Positions 24,111 through 36,042 of a DNA stretch of 64,000 nucleotides are shown here, one piece after another. Every line of letters starts with the position of its first letter. The first letter of the stretch is position 1. Origin of the DNA: Poronia punctata (lineage: Eukaryota; Ascomycota; Sordariomycetes; Xylariales; Xylariaceae); assembly GCA_022579005.1 (NCBI GenBank), contig MU401480.1:186001-250000 (forward strand). Direction: 5' to 3'. A program made the translations under genes and the position numbers. The notes below the pieces were generated by a model, which was not told the origin of the DNA, ran no database searches, and saw only the letters and a program-made list of their open reading frames with translations.

Positions 24111-27100
24111 ATGGAAGATCATGTCCCGCCGCCCTCGACCTTGGCGGCTCAGCTGGTAGAGAATATCTCGACATCAACATCGGCTCGGTCGTCTCGCCCC
24201 GATGAGACTGCAGAGCTCCAAAATCTGTTCAGTGCCATCGAGAATGTCAAAAACAACCCCAACCTTCTCGCTTCGTACCATGACAGAATCGAGCACAATC
24301 ACATGCTGATCTATGTTTATGCTCGGGTTGTACTAGAGAATCTTAGGTGGGATGAACCATTTGCTAATGCACAGCAGCTCCGCGCTGATGCTGTGGGAGC
24401 TATCAACTTTTTGAAAATAACCGTCAATGAGACGCCCGAGGTTCTCCTCGTTGCCAAGACCAAAGGTTCAATAAGTAACTCGTTCCTCTTCCGAGGCGAA
24501 GAACCACTGTGGATCTGGATATTTCCCAAGGTCCTCAAGTTACTGGAGATTGGCGGTGGCCCATGTGCTGCTCTGACCGGCCCCATCGAAGCCTTTTTCA
24601 ATGAAGTGTACATATCTGCAACTCGCTCAAATAAGCTCTGGCCTCATATCCCTCAGTTCCTTGCCTATCTTCGTAGCAATCTGGATGGTCTGTCACTTTC
24701 CCCTATACTAGCTAGACTTACGTTTGCTGACGGTCATCGAAGCTATTCAATTTCACCTGTCCGAGTTGCGCACGGCTTCTACGGCACATGATACTTCCTT
24801 GGAGCTTCGCCTACCCGGCGATGTCTTTCTGGGCTCCCTTGGTTGTGTTGATATCCAGCCGCTCCAGGACCGCTGTACTTATTCTCTGAAGCTGACATCG
24901 CAAGCGCTGCGTCATGCCTCGGGCTTGTTAGCAATCCTGGCCCTCCCGCTATCCGGGTCTCAGCCGAGTTACACCGTGACGACAGCATTTCGGGAAATAA
25001 TCCCTTGGTGGATCGACGCTTCCACAAGTTTGCACCTTACACAAGGTCGATATCGACAACTGTCTCAAACCTGTGTTTCTCGAATGTTACGAGATACAAT
25101 GCAGATCCTTCGCGCTGGGAATCCCTTCATCGACGGCGACATCCTGGTCCGTGAGAAGGCATGTATTCTCTTGGTCCATCTCGGGGTGGATATCCTCACA
25201 CGGCGAAGCTCGGCTCCAGGTCATAGTGATGGGGCCGGTGTTGATGACCAGTTGCTTAGTATGGCTATCGTAAAAATATCAGAAGCATGTTTGTCGTTTA
25301 CCCCTGTATCCCGTCTTGCAGCGTCCCAGATTATACCTCTGCTGGAAACTCCTATAGGATACGAGCGAATTGCTCCCTCTCGGGATAGTGATCTATGGGT
25401 GAGTGTCTTCGAGAATCTCGTGGTTAACAACTGCTAAACCGGCACAGAGGAGCTTGGAGCTACTAAAACGAATGGCGCGTGACTCGCCGCCGTCCGTCCT
25501 AGATTATGCCGTTGCACCAGACCAATTCATCGACCTTGAGATACGACGTGGTGTCAAAGCACTAGGAATCAGCGTGTCTGCCCATGGAGACTCGGAACCT
25601 CAATCGAAGCGTAGGAAGACCATTGCGACCCCAGTGCTACCCATGGTAACAGATCTGCTTTGGAAGGCTCTGGGGGAAGAACCAGGGGACATGAATGATT
25701 TCTCGAAGAAACTAAAGTATGTCTTCTGTCCGGGACTTCGTGTGGAGTACTACTAATCAACATTTCTCAGTTTGAGTTACCAGGACCTCTCTGACCTAGC
25801 CAGAATTCGTATTATTCACTTGGTTGCTGACTTATACTGTGCGGCGGACGAGAGCCTTTGCCTGAAGAGGAACAAGGGCGATGGTGACGACGAATGGCCT
25901 ACCTTCAGTTGTCTTGATTGTCGAAATGCACAGACGGAGCCCAGGGCCTCGAGGTCACCAAGCTCTCCGGCGAAGCAATGGGCTATGGACATATTTGTTT
26001 CCTTGCTAGAGATACCAACCTTTTCCGAGTCCCGAAAGCCGCGGGTTGCTGCAATGGTTTCACTAAGGCGCATAGCTAAGCACTGCAGCTCCACGCATTT
26101 CCTGGACATGGAAGTGTCTCCTGCCGCACAGTGGTGTCTGAAGTCGCTGCATAGTTCTCTCAGAGAACTACGTATCGCTGCAGGGTAAGAGCGTCGAGGT
26201 ACAGCTGGCGAATCCAAGCTAACCGTGACGCAGAAGGACACTCCCTTTCTTCCTCGCGCGCCCTGGGCGGCCTGGTATCGACTCTGGCGTGATATTGAAA
26301 AACAGAGGGATCGCGCTCGGGATCCTACGCGCGCTATCCGATCAGAACCAGCCCAAATTTACCGAGTCCTGCATATTGGCCTGGTCTCACGTGGCAGTGT
26401 AAGCCCAGAGCTTCGGCGTCCACGTGATTACGAGCTATACTTACTCTCTATAGGATCCTACCTGACAACGATCTGATACTTGTTCTGGTCAAACTGGTGG
26501 AATACCTGGGTCACCCAAGTGAAGTCGCTTCTGCTACTGCGTTTACTGAGGTTCGTTGCGTGGTGCCATGATTTGCTCGACTTGTAACTCAGTCGGCTAA
26601 TATGATATGCTACCTAGATTCTTCGACTTTCACGACAACGCTCGTTGGCTCCAAAGCAGCTGTTCGACCTTTACTGGCCCTCTATAGCATATTTGGCCGT
26701 AAAGGACGTGGTGATGCAGCCGAAACTCACGCAGCTTTTGGCGGAAATGCAAGAAATGAGCGTTGATCAGTTGCTTATCCATATTCAGCACCATGCTCTC
26801 CCATATCTTGTCTTGAACAAGAAGAAAGATGTCATCCAAAGCATAACTGAAGTTCGCAACGAGTCCGATCCTTGGCAGACTTGCCTCGATAAATCTAACC
26901 TTGGCTGCATATTGGCTTTGTTATTGACTCAGGAGGCCGCCGACTTGGACCAAAACACCATGTCCTTGATGAGACACATCTCTCCACATTTTGACGACTT
27001 TACCCTTGATGATTTGGTCAGGATTGAACCTTTGGCGACTACACTCAACATTCTCAAAATTGCAGCCGATGCGAATGAAAGCAGGAAGCCACACGTGAGT

Positions 27101-30100
27101 CTTGACACTGTAATCCTGCCTCCGACTTGCTCGATCTGATATAGGAAGTTTATAGATACGGAACGCTTTGAACCTGATGGCCGGCATGATACTTGGCACC
27201 AGTAGCGGTTCTAAGAAGAAGAAAAGCCAGGCAGCGGGCCGTTTCTTGCACCACCATGCACTTGGGCTGATGGCCCAGTTGACAGACGTTATCAACGACA
27301 CTTCCGTTTCGCGAGCGCCTTTCTACGAAAGGAGACGATGCATTTCCGCAATGGAGGAAATGATACGGATTGGCAAGAATGATGTACGGATTGCACGACC
27401 CCAAGTGAGTGGTTAACCGGCAGTAAAGATACAAGTACTCCGTCATACTGTACTGACATGCGAAATAGATCTCTGCCTGTATACTTGCCGCCATGTCCTA
27501 CGATGAACTCCGGGTTGCAGCATTCTCATGCTGGGCCTCTATGATGTTCTACTTTGACGAATATGAAGTCGATATATTGCTAGAGACGACTTTCTACCTC
27601 GTTAACCAATACTGGCCCGTGTTTGAGGACGTCTCTCGCCAGGTCTCAAAACGGATGGTCGTTTTCCTATTAGAGAAACAGCAGCCCATTGTCGAGAAGT
27701 ACATCGGCAAGCTTCCGTCTTTTAGTCACATTAATGAGCTGTCTGATGTAGAGGCGAGGCTGAGTAAACTCCGAACTCCGCTGGATACCCGCACCGCTTT
27801 TTTCCTTTTGGCGGAGCGGATATTCCACGAGACCTCAGGTGTGGTCCTTCATGCCTTGAGGGAGCTAGTCTCGTATTTGCAAAGGCAACAAGGCTATTTG
27901 CAAGCATCGGCCGTCAGCGAACACCCAGACTCTATCGTGGCAAACCTCGTCAGGGCCCTTCTAAATACTGCCGCGAGGTTCAATGGCGTTGATGGGGAAA
28001 TCAGCGACCTATGTGTGCAATGCCTCGGCTTGATAGGCTGTCTCGACCCAAACCGGGTGGAATTCATCCGGGGTCAGAATCAAATCATCGTCACGAGTAA
28101 TTTCGAGGACTCACGCCAAGTCACGGAGTTTACATTTTTCCTACTCGAGAGAGTACTCGTTCGATCCTTTGTCTCTACTACGGATACAAAACTACAGGGG
28201 TTCTTGTCGTATGCGATGCAGGAGCTGCTGGACCGGAGCAGCATATCAGATGCGGTTAGGATGGAAGGGGTTCGAGACAGCGAACCCATATATCGCAAAT
28301 GGTGTTCCATCTCCCAAAGTGCTCAAGAAGTCTTGATGCCTTTTATTACTTCGAGGTATACACTCATTCCCATGGTGTCGCAGCCGATCGAATACCCCAT
28401 CTTCCGCCCCGGGAGGTCGTACAGCAACTGGATGAGGAACCTCACGCTTGATTGCCTTCGGAGACCCCAAACACCTTTTGCCATGCTTATATTCGAGCCA
28501 CTATGTCGATTAATCCGAGTAAGGGACTTGTCCATTGCCGAGTTCCTCTTCCCCTACTTGATCGTCCACATGATTCTGGGCGAAGGAATTCCCACGGACG
28601 AACGCACCCTTGTACTTCAAGAACTCCTCAGTGTCTTGCAATACCAACTTCCCGCTGAAGCGTCCTACGCCGAAAGAGAAGATAGAAAACTTTACTGCGA
28701 GGTCGGTATCAATGATGAATCATTTTGTGATGCGTATAGACTAACCCTCCACAACAGGCTATATTCCGCTTTCTTGACTATGCTATGCGATGGGTCCACC
28801 TGAAACGAACATCTCCCAACTCGTCTTCCAAAGACACAGCTAGCATAGCAAAAGTGGCAGATTACTTGGCTTCTTTTCCCGCCGAGTTAATATCTCAACG
28901 GGCTGTGGACTGCTCGGCCTATTCACGTGCTCTGTTCCATCTAGAGCAACATATCCGTCAGGTCGACGAGGCAAAAGGTAATCCGCAGGATAGGAACCGG
29001 CTAATCGAGCGGGTACAGGATATCTATACCCAAATTGACGAGCCCGATGGCCTTGAAGGCATATCAGCACACCTTCCGGTGCTCAACATGGAACACCAAG
29101 TACTAAGTCATCGAAAGGCTGGACGATGGGCCGCAGCACAGACTTGGTATGAAATCAAACTGGCCGAAGACCCGGATAACGCCGATGTGCAGTTAGACTT
29201 GCTCACCTGCCTCAAGGAGTCGGGCCAGCACGGTATGTTGAAGCTTTAGTTCCCCGAAGGGTTTTAACCCACTAACTTTGCCATTAGATGTACTACTTAA
29301 TTATGTTGAGGGGATAGAAAAACATGCGGCCGCGGCGACGATGAACAAAATCGTGCCCTTCGCAGTTGAAGCTTCTTGGGCTACCGGCAAGTGGCAAACA
29401 GTGGAGAAATTCCTGGGAAGGTACCAAGGAGATCCTACCGAGGATTTCAACGTATCTGTAGCCCAAGCTCTTGTCTTTCTTCGAAAGGGATGGACGAAGG
29501 AATTCTTCGAGATCTTGAGGAACACCAGGGAGAGAATCGGCTCATCCATGACTTCCTCTACGACGGCGTCTTTCCAAGTGTGCCACGAGCCGTTGCTCAG
29601 GGCTCACGTACTGTCGGATCTTGAATTGATTGCCGGTATGAACAGCGATGGAGATCAGCATCCGCAGGACATTCTCAAGTCGCTTGAGAGACGGCTCGAA
29701 GTACTCGGATCCTACGTGAATGACAAGCAATATGTTCTAAGCGTCCGGCGTGCGGCCATGGGCTTGTTACGGTAAGCCCCTTGACTCCCCGGCTTGTTCT
29801 CTCAGGTATTGATCTCGCTAACTTGTCAAGACCACGCTTTGGTGACCAGGACATATCGGCACTTTGGTTAACGAGTGCCCGCCTTGCCAGGAAGGCGGAT
29901 GCTTTGCACCAATCGTTTAATGCGGTTCTTCGTGCCTCCCAGCTCGGGGACGAGTCGGCCACTATAGAAAATGCCCGTCTCTTATGGAAAGAAGGATATA
30001 ACAGGAAAGCTATACAGATGCTACGAGGAGCAATCGAGAGCAAGGTATTCTCTCGTCAGAGTTTCACCGAGCACGAGGCTTCCGAGAGAAGTAGCGGCTT

Positions 30101-32060
30101 GCAACAGAACATATTGACTGCACGAGCCAAGTTACTTCTCGCAAAGTGGCTCGATAGTGCTGGCCAAACCAGCACCTCTGCCCTGAGGGAGCAGTATCGG
30201 GCCATCCCCTTGATATTCGCCCACTGGGAAAAGGGACACTACTATGTCGGTCGACACTACAAGAAAGTGCTCGAGTATGAGAGGGCACTCAAGCCTGACG
30301 AGCAAAGCGACGAATACCTCACCGGGGAAGTGGCCAAGCTCGTGATAGAGAACTATCTGAGATCGCTCAATTATGGCACCAAATACCTTTACCAGACGCT
30401 TCCTCGCGTCATCACACTGTGGCTCGAGCTCGGAGCTCATCTTGATAAAGCTCCAGAAGGGAAAGTGTCTGTTTCACGGGAGCTTCACCATCGGCGAAAG
30501 ACGCAGTTGGAAGAACTCCATAACATTCTGCGCAAGCATCTCTCCCGACTTCCCGCTTATATATTTTACACAGCCCTGCCTCAGATCGTGGCCCGCATTG
30601 CCCACCCGCACGAGGATGTCTTTCGACTGCTCCAGGTCATTATACTCAAGGTTGTTGAGGCGTACCCGCGACAAGCGCTATGGAGTCTGTTTGCGATCAT
30701 GACGGCCAGACAGGTCACGTCGGAGCGTAAGAAACGAGGCCTCCAGATTTTGGAGACTATTAAAAACCGGAACGTCAAGGTTGATAATGGCAGCCACAGC
30801 CTCCCCTCGTTGCTACGAAAGGGGGAACGGCTGGCGGAACAACTGCTGCTCGCCTGTAACAACGGCGACTTCGTGAGCAATCGGACGACAATGGCAAGCA
30901 TCACCCGGGATTTAAACTTTAACCACAAGTGTACCCCATGTCCTCTGGTTGTCCCCGTCGAAGCATGCCTCACCGCAACGCTCCCGACGTTGACGGATAA
31001 CATAAAGCGGCACAAGGCCTTCTCTGGAGACGTCATCACCATCTCGGCATTCCTAGACGAGGTTGTAGTGCTTGGTTCTCTTGCGAAACCGAGGAAGCTC
31101 ACGGCTCGGGGTTCGAACGGGGTCAACTACGGGCTCCTCATCAAACCCAAGGATGACCTGCGGACAGATCAGCGACTGATGGAGTTCAATGCCATGATCA
31201 ATCGCTCGCTCAAAAGAGACGCGGAATCAAGTAGACGGCAGCTATATATTCGGACTTATGCTGTGACGCCACTCAACGAGGAGTGCGGCATCATCGAATG
31301 GGTCGACGGCCTCAAGACGTTGCGGGATATACTGTTGAATATCTACCGCTCCCGCGGAGTCGTACCGAACTATACGCAAATCGCACATATGATGAAAGAT
31401 GCGGCCTCGAGTGATAAGAACACAAAGATTTTCACCGAGGGTGTGTTGAGTATATTCCCGCCGGTGCTGCCCAACTGGTTCATATCACAGTTCCCGAACC
31501 CGTCCACCTGGTTTACGGCTAGGCTTCGGTATACGCGATCATGCGCGGTCATGTCCATGGTCGGGACTATTCTGGGACTGGGCGATCGCCACGGTGAAAA
31601 CGTGCTGCTCGAGGAAGGTAACGGCGGTATTTTCCACGTCGACTTCAACTGTCTGTTCGACAAGGGTCTCACGTTTGCCCAACCGGAGCGGGTCCCGTTC
31701 CGACTCACACACAACATGGTGGCTGCAATGGGAGTATATGGTTATGAAGGACCGTTCAGGAAATGTTCGGAGCTGACATTGAGCATTCTCCGCCAACAAG
31801 AGGAGACGTTGATGACGATTCTAGAAGCTTTCATCTACGATCCCACACTAGACCTCCAGAAGGAAAAGAAGAAGAAGTACGAAGCAGTTAAACTAAACCC
31901 GCGGAGCGTGGTCGAGAGCATCAAGAGAAAGGTGCGAGGCCTGCTTCCGGACGAGAGTATCCCACTTGGCGTGGAGGGTCAGGTGGATGAGCTTATCAAG
32001 AAAGCCGTCGATCCTCGCAACCTTGCTGCCATGTATATTGGTTGGTGCCCCTTCCTCTGA
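24111..32060 (+). CDS. MEC1: ATR/Mec1-type checkpoint kinase (UvsB/Mus-9 orthologue)
   Basis: PI3K-like protein kinase that signals replication stress and single-stranded DNA. Twelve exons fit: 24111-24687, 24743-25398, 25448-25716, 25771-26184, 26234-26398, 26454-26550, 26618-27094, 27156-27404, 27469-28701, 28758-29232, 29288-29771, 29831-32060. All phases close, giving about 2441 residues, normal for the family. The long N-terminal part is helical repeat; LVLVKLVEYLGHPSE and LPAIA-type helices belong to the UME/FAT region. The kinase domain lies in the last exon: catalytic loop GLGDRHGENVLL and metal-binding HVDFNCLFDKG. The end is a FATC motif, AAMYIGWCPFL. The first intron (donor GTCTGT, acceptor after a CTGAC branch motif) is the least certain. 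No truncation or active-site loss is seen. Confidence 0.95.
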
Positions 32061-33155
32061 GGGACTGACTGGTTACAAGTACGTGGATAGATGCATGGCT
32101 ACATTGCAGCTGGATATGTATTTACATTTTGGCACTGTAAATGGAGAGAAAGGGGAAGCCGACACTGTCTGAAGCTGTATTTGGGATTACTTTACTTAGA
32201 GTAGAGGTTGTATGGTTGGCACGGCATATAAACTTGTAAGAAAGTAGACACTGGAGAGTAAACATGAAACAAGAAAACGATGATAATCTATTCCAATCTC
32301 ATGACAGACACAGCTTCTATGTGACCGTGTATGTTTTGTATATACGATTTGTTGGCCTGCAGCTGGAGTCTATCTGCCACTACACCTAAAAGTTCATTAT
32401 TCTCACCTACAGAGGTTTAACCTTTTCTGCGCCAGAATAAATGCAAAAGGAGGAGCGAGATTATCTTTAGGACAATGCTACTACATGTGTATAAACATTA
32501 CACACACTATTTATCTTCCTGATATGATCAATGATGAATGTACGTGATTTTGAACCTAGGAAAGAGTGAGCTGCTGTAAACCTGGCGAGTATAGGGAGAT
32601 ACTCCGCTAACCTTGGGCTGCACAGGCTATCCCTCGCCGCGTAAGACCCGGCGACTTTTACTGGTTCTAGCGTACTGTAGATACACAGGCTACCCGCCGG
32701 TCCCTAGGCGATTCACCTTTAGCGCCCCATTTGCCTTTGTTGCCAAACAGAACGTCAAGGTGGGCGCGTCTTGTCACATCCTAATTTCTGACAAGCATTT
32801 TTTGAGGAGGGTGCGTGCGATAAACAAAAACACAACATCACCTTAGTTTTTTTTGTCTTCCCTCTCAACCTTGTCGCGAAAAACAAGTTTTCCTATCGAT
32901 TCACATTCTGATAAAACTTGATTTTTAACTTCTGTATTAATTTTTCAAGTTTCCATCGTTTTACCGATCCATTCATTCGGCCGTCAAAAAGGAAAAAAAA
33001 AAAGTGCACCTGGCCCAAGGCCTGCGCTTTTCATCAGGTTTCCTGGAAGCCTACCTACGTTGAGACGAACAAGATATTACTATCTTTTCAAATTTTCTCA
33101 GTACCGATTTCGTCGCGTAAGGCAGAGGCAGAGGCAGAGGCAGAGGCAGAATAGA
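32061..33155. other. Intergenic between the ATR kinase and the PARP zinc-finger gene
   Basis: Contains the 3' end of the kinase transcript and the promoter of the next gene. A (GGCAGA)5 tandem at 33121-33150 ends six bases before the next start codon and so probably lies in its 5' leader. No coding exon is supported. Confidence 0.55.
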
Positions 33156-34904
33156 ATGTCTTCTTATCGTATCGGTATGTTTTCTGACGATATTCATCTG
33201 AATCCCCTAACCTAGCATATTTCTTTGTTTCGGCTCGCTTGTGCTTGTGCTTGTGCATGTGCATGTGCAAGTGCAACTGCTTTTTTTTATATTTTTTACT
33301 TCCTTTACTATACTTTTCTATTCTTGCCAGTCTGTTTATTTTCTCTACTCTGGCTGGACAAATATTGATTCGCCTGATAGAGATTTCGCCCAACAACCGT
33401 GCCGGTTGTCAGGACAAGGTATGCAAGGACAGCGGCAACAAGATCACCAAAGGGGAAATGCGTCTAGGTGTTTGGTTCACGATGCCCGGCACTGATCACG
33501 GTTCCTGGAAGTGGCGGCACTGGTATGCATTCCCCCCCCCTCCCCCCCTTTGATTTCCGTTGCACCATTTTGTATGTGAATGATTTAACCAAGATATCTC
33601 TTGTAGGGGTTGTGTCTCTGGCAAGACGATTTCCAATATCCAGGAAAACATCAAGAAGGATTCGGGTTATGATTGGGATATGCTGGATGGTTATGATGAG
33701 ATTCAGTACGATGGATTGGCATTTCCCATAATCTCTTGATGTCCAGAAAATGACTGACGCTATGGCAGGGATGATGCCGTCAAGGAGAAAATCGAACGTG
33801 TCGTCACTCAAGGACATATTGATCCCGAGGATTTCAACGGCGTAAGTCTCCCCCCCCCCCCCCCCCCATACAGAATGCAGTCAAGAGGACGTGTGTGTCA
33901 GTTATGGGACAGTTGTTAGGCGCCTATTGAAGGCATTTTGCGTCGCGCACCTCTTCTTCCCCCTTTTCAAACATTGAATGATACGTCTTACTGACAAAAT
34001 GTAAATCTAGGATCCCGAGTTCAATGTACCCGGCAAGACGGCAATCCGCGGTCGTGCAAAGAAGGTCAAGGCGGATGAGGAAGAGGTAAACATCGTCCCT
34101 TCCACCCCTCTCATTTCCCTATACAAGTTTATTTTACTCATCCCAAAAATCCATGGCTTAGGCGGATGAAGAAGGAGACACTACGCCTACAAAGCTCGCT
34201 GCAAAGAAGGCTGCTGGCACTAAGCGTGGCCGCAAAAAGGCCGGCGAGGACGAGAACGAGGGACAAGATGACGAAGAGGCCGAGCTCGTAAAGAAGAAGT
34301 CTAAACCCGCTGCTCGCAAGAGCAAGAAAGTCGTCAAAGAAGAAGAAGAAGAAAACGACAATGATGAAGAAAAGGCGGCGGCAGCGGCTGAACCAGTAAA
34401 GACCAAGGCCAAACGTGGAAGAAAGGCGAAGAAGGACGACGACAATGATGAAGAAGAAGTGAAAGAAGAGGAAGCACGGCCCGCCAAGAAAGCCAGAGCA
34501 GGACGCAAGGCTAAAGAGGTGGATGAAGAGGAGCAGGTGCCGGTCGCTACGGCTAAGAACGCGGCACCGGAATCTGCCCCTGCGGCAAGACGCGGCAGGA
34601 AAGCAAAAGCTAAGAAGGAGCCTACCCCTGAGCCCGTCGAGGAGATGAAAGACGAGGATGAAGAAGATGAAGAGCCAGTCGTCAAGACCATCGCTAAGAA
34701 AGCTGGTCGTAAGACCAAGGCTGCGGCTGCTTCTTCTTCTGATGGTGGTGTTGCTAAAGTTGGTCGACGGGGTCGTTCTGCTGGGTAAGTTTCTCTCTAT
34801 CTATCTATCTATCTACATATATACGATATGGAAGAAGGGGAATGGAATCAGCTAAGCTAACAAAATCCTTAAACAGCAAGGTTGTTGTTGATGATGAGGA
34901 ATAG
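33156..34904 (+). CDS. PARP-type zinc-finger protein with charged tail
   Basis: Seven exons: 33156-33174, 33381-33522, 33607-33705, 33769-33841, 34011-34085, 34162-34784, 34877-34904; all phases close to 352 residues. The N-terminal ~100 residues form a PARP-type zinc finger: NNRAGCQDKVCKDSGNKITK, then EMRLGVWF and WKWRHWGC, supplying the Cys/Cys/His/Cys ligands, and DIDPEDF-like spacing after it. Such fingers bind DNA breaks. The rest is a highly charged, Lys/Glu/Ala-rich tail with repeated KRGRK, RKAKK and KKAGR AT-hook-like blocks, so the protein is surely nuclear. There is no PARP catalytic domain, as in other fungal proteins of this type. The first exon is only 19 bp followed by a 206-bp intron, and exon 3/4 borders (donor GTACGA) are the least certain. 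Confidence 0.85.
33850..33867. repeat. Poly-C tract (18 C) inside an intron
   Basis: Eighteen C in a row just inside the intron at 33842-34010 of the zinc-finger gene, only six bases after its GTAAGT donor. A second, interrupted C tract lies near 33531-33548 in an earlier intron of the same gene. Confidence 0.85.
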
Positions 34905-35543
34905 GTTAAGTCGCTCTTGGCTTTTCTCTTTTTCCTTCTTCTCCTCATTAAGGTTAAGGTTCCCTAAATAAGGGATCTCCTTAGTTTCTCGGAAAGGAAA
35001 ATCAGGGAGTATTGTTTTCCGGGCAAATTCTCGATAGGCGTAGGATACGAGTACTTCTTTTTCCTTTTGTAACTACTGTCTACCTACTTACTCTGGCTGG
35101 ATGCAAAGGACGGAACAAAACATAAGGAGAGGGGAATGTTTATAACCTAGTCGTAGTCGCTTAGAAAGGGTAATAATAATAATTAATAATAATATGTGTC
35201 TTTGTTTTAGTCCGGAAGGCCTTAACCTAGATGCTGAGGAAGGGGATGGATGGATGACAAGGTTTATTGAGCGGCACTTGAAACTGATATTTTGAAGAGT
35301 GCAGGGTTACGTATAAATAATAACCCACCAAAGCTCCATGAACTGAACTGAACTGAACTAAACTATCTTATCAATTTGGCCTTCTATTGCATAGCGACTC
35401 CTAAAAAGTTACTAGGCAGACATATCTTTGTGGTATGAATATTATGTATTAGCAACAAAGTACCTATTGAAGGGATGTAAAAGACAACAAAGTATAAGGG
35501 GTCCGTCCGTCCAGGGATGTAAACAAAGAGTAGGTACCTACTT
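34905..35543. other. Intergenic between the zinc-finger gene and 5S copy 2
   Basis: AT-rich spacer with an (AAT)n stretch near 35170-35190, a small AACTG tandem near 35340 and one octamer (35046). No coding exon is supported. Confidence 0.5.
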
Positions 35544-35549
35544 TATATA
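35544..35549 (+). promoter_or_regulatory. TATA box of 5S rRNA gene 2
   Basis: TATATA 26-31 bp upstream of the 5S start, the spacing known for the upstream element of dispersed fungal 5S genes. The first copy has a TATA-like box at the same distance. Confidence 0.65.
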
Positions 35550-35574
35550 AGCCGCGATTGCATACCAGTCTGTC

Positions 35575-35693
35575 ACGTACGACCATAGGATGTAGAGAAC
35601 GCGGGGTCCCGTCCGCTCCCCCATAGCTAAGCTACATACCGCCAGATCAGTAGTTGGGTCGGTGACGACCAGCGAATCCCTGGTGTTGTACGT
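35575..35693 (+). rRNA. 5S ribosomal RNA (copy 2)
   Basis: Identical over 119 nt to the copy at 16441, on the same strand, with closing helix, internal control region and a following T run (35694-35701) as terminator. It lies just past the 3' end of the PKS-NRPS gene and so marks one edge of the metabolite cluster. Flanking DNA is unrelated to that of copy 1, so only the gene itself is conserved. Confidence 0.96.
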
Positions 35694-35824
35694 TTTTTTT
35701 TCTTTCTTTTTTTTTCGATCTTTTGATCAATGTTTTTTTTTTATATATATATATGGTTTCAATTCAATTCTCTAGGTTAGGTTACCTGTCTTACATAGGT
35801 GTACATAAGGTACATACATACCCC

Positions 35825-35995
35825 TTATCGTCGCGATTCAAGCCTCATCCTACCGTAATCATTGTTTTTTTCACCTTGCCTGTCAAAGTCAACGACAACG
35901 GTAACCTGCTGCGAAGCTATCAGGTAACGAAATCCCAGCTTCTTAATCCGACCAATCCACTTTAAACCAGGCATTGTCTCGAAGTATTCATGTTC

Positions 35996-36042
<47 letters not shown>

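Noticed and set aside
34158..34718. 186-codon Ser-rich frame opposite the zinc-finger gene tail
   Set aside because: Shadow of the Lys/Glu-rich repeats on the plus strand.
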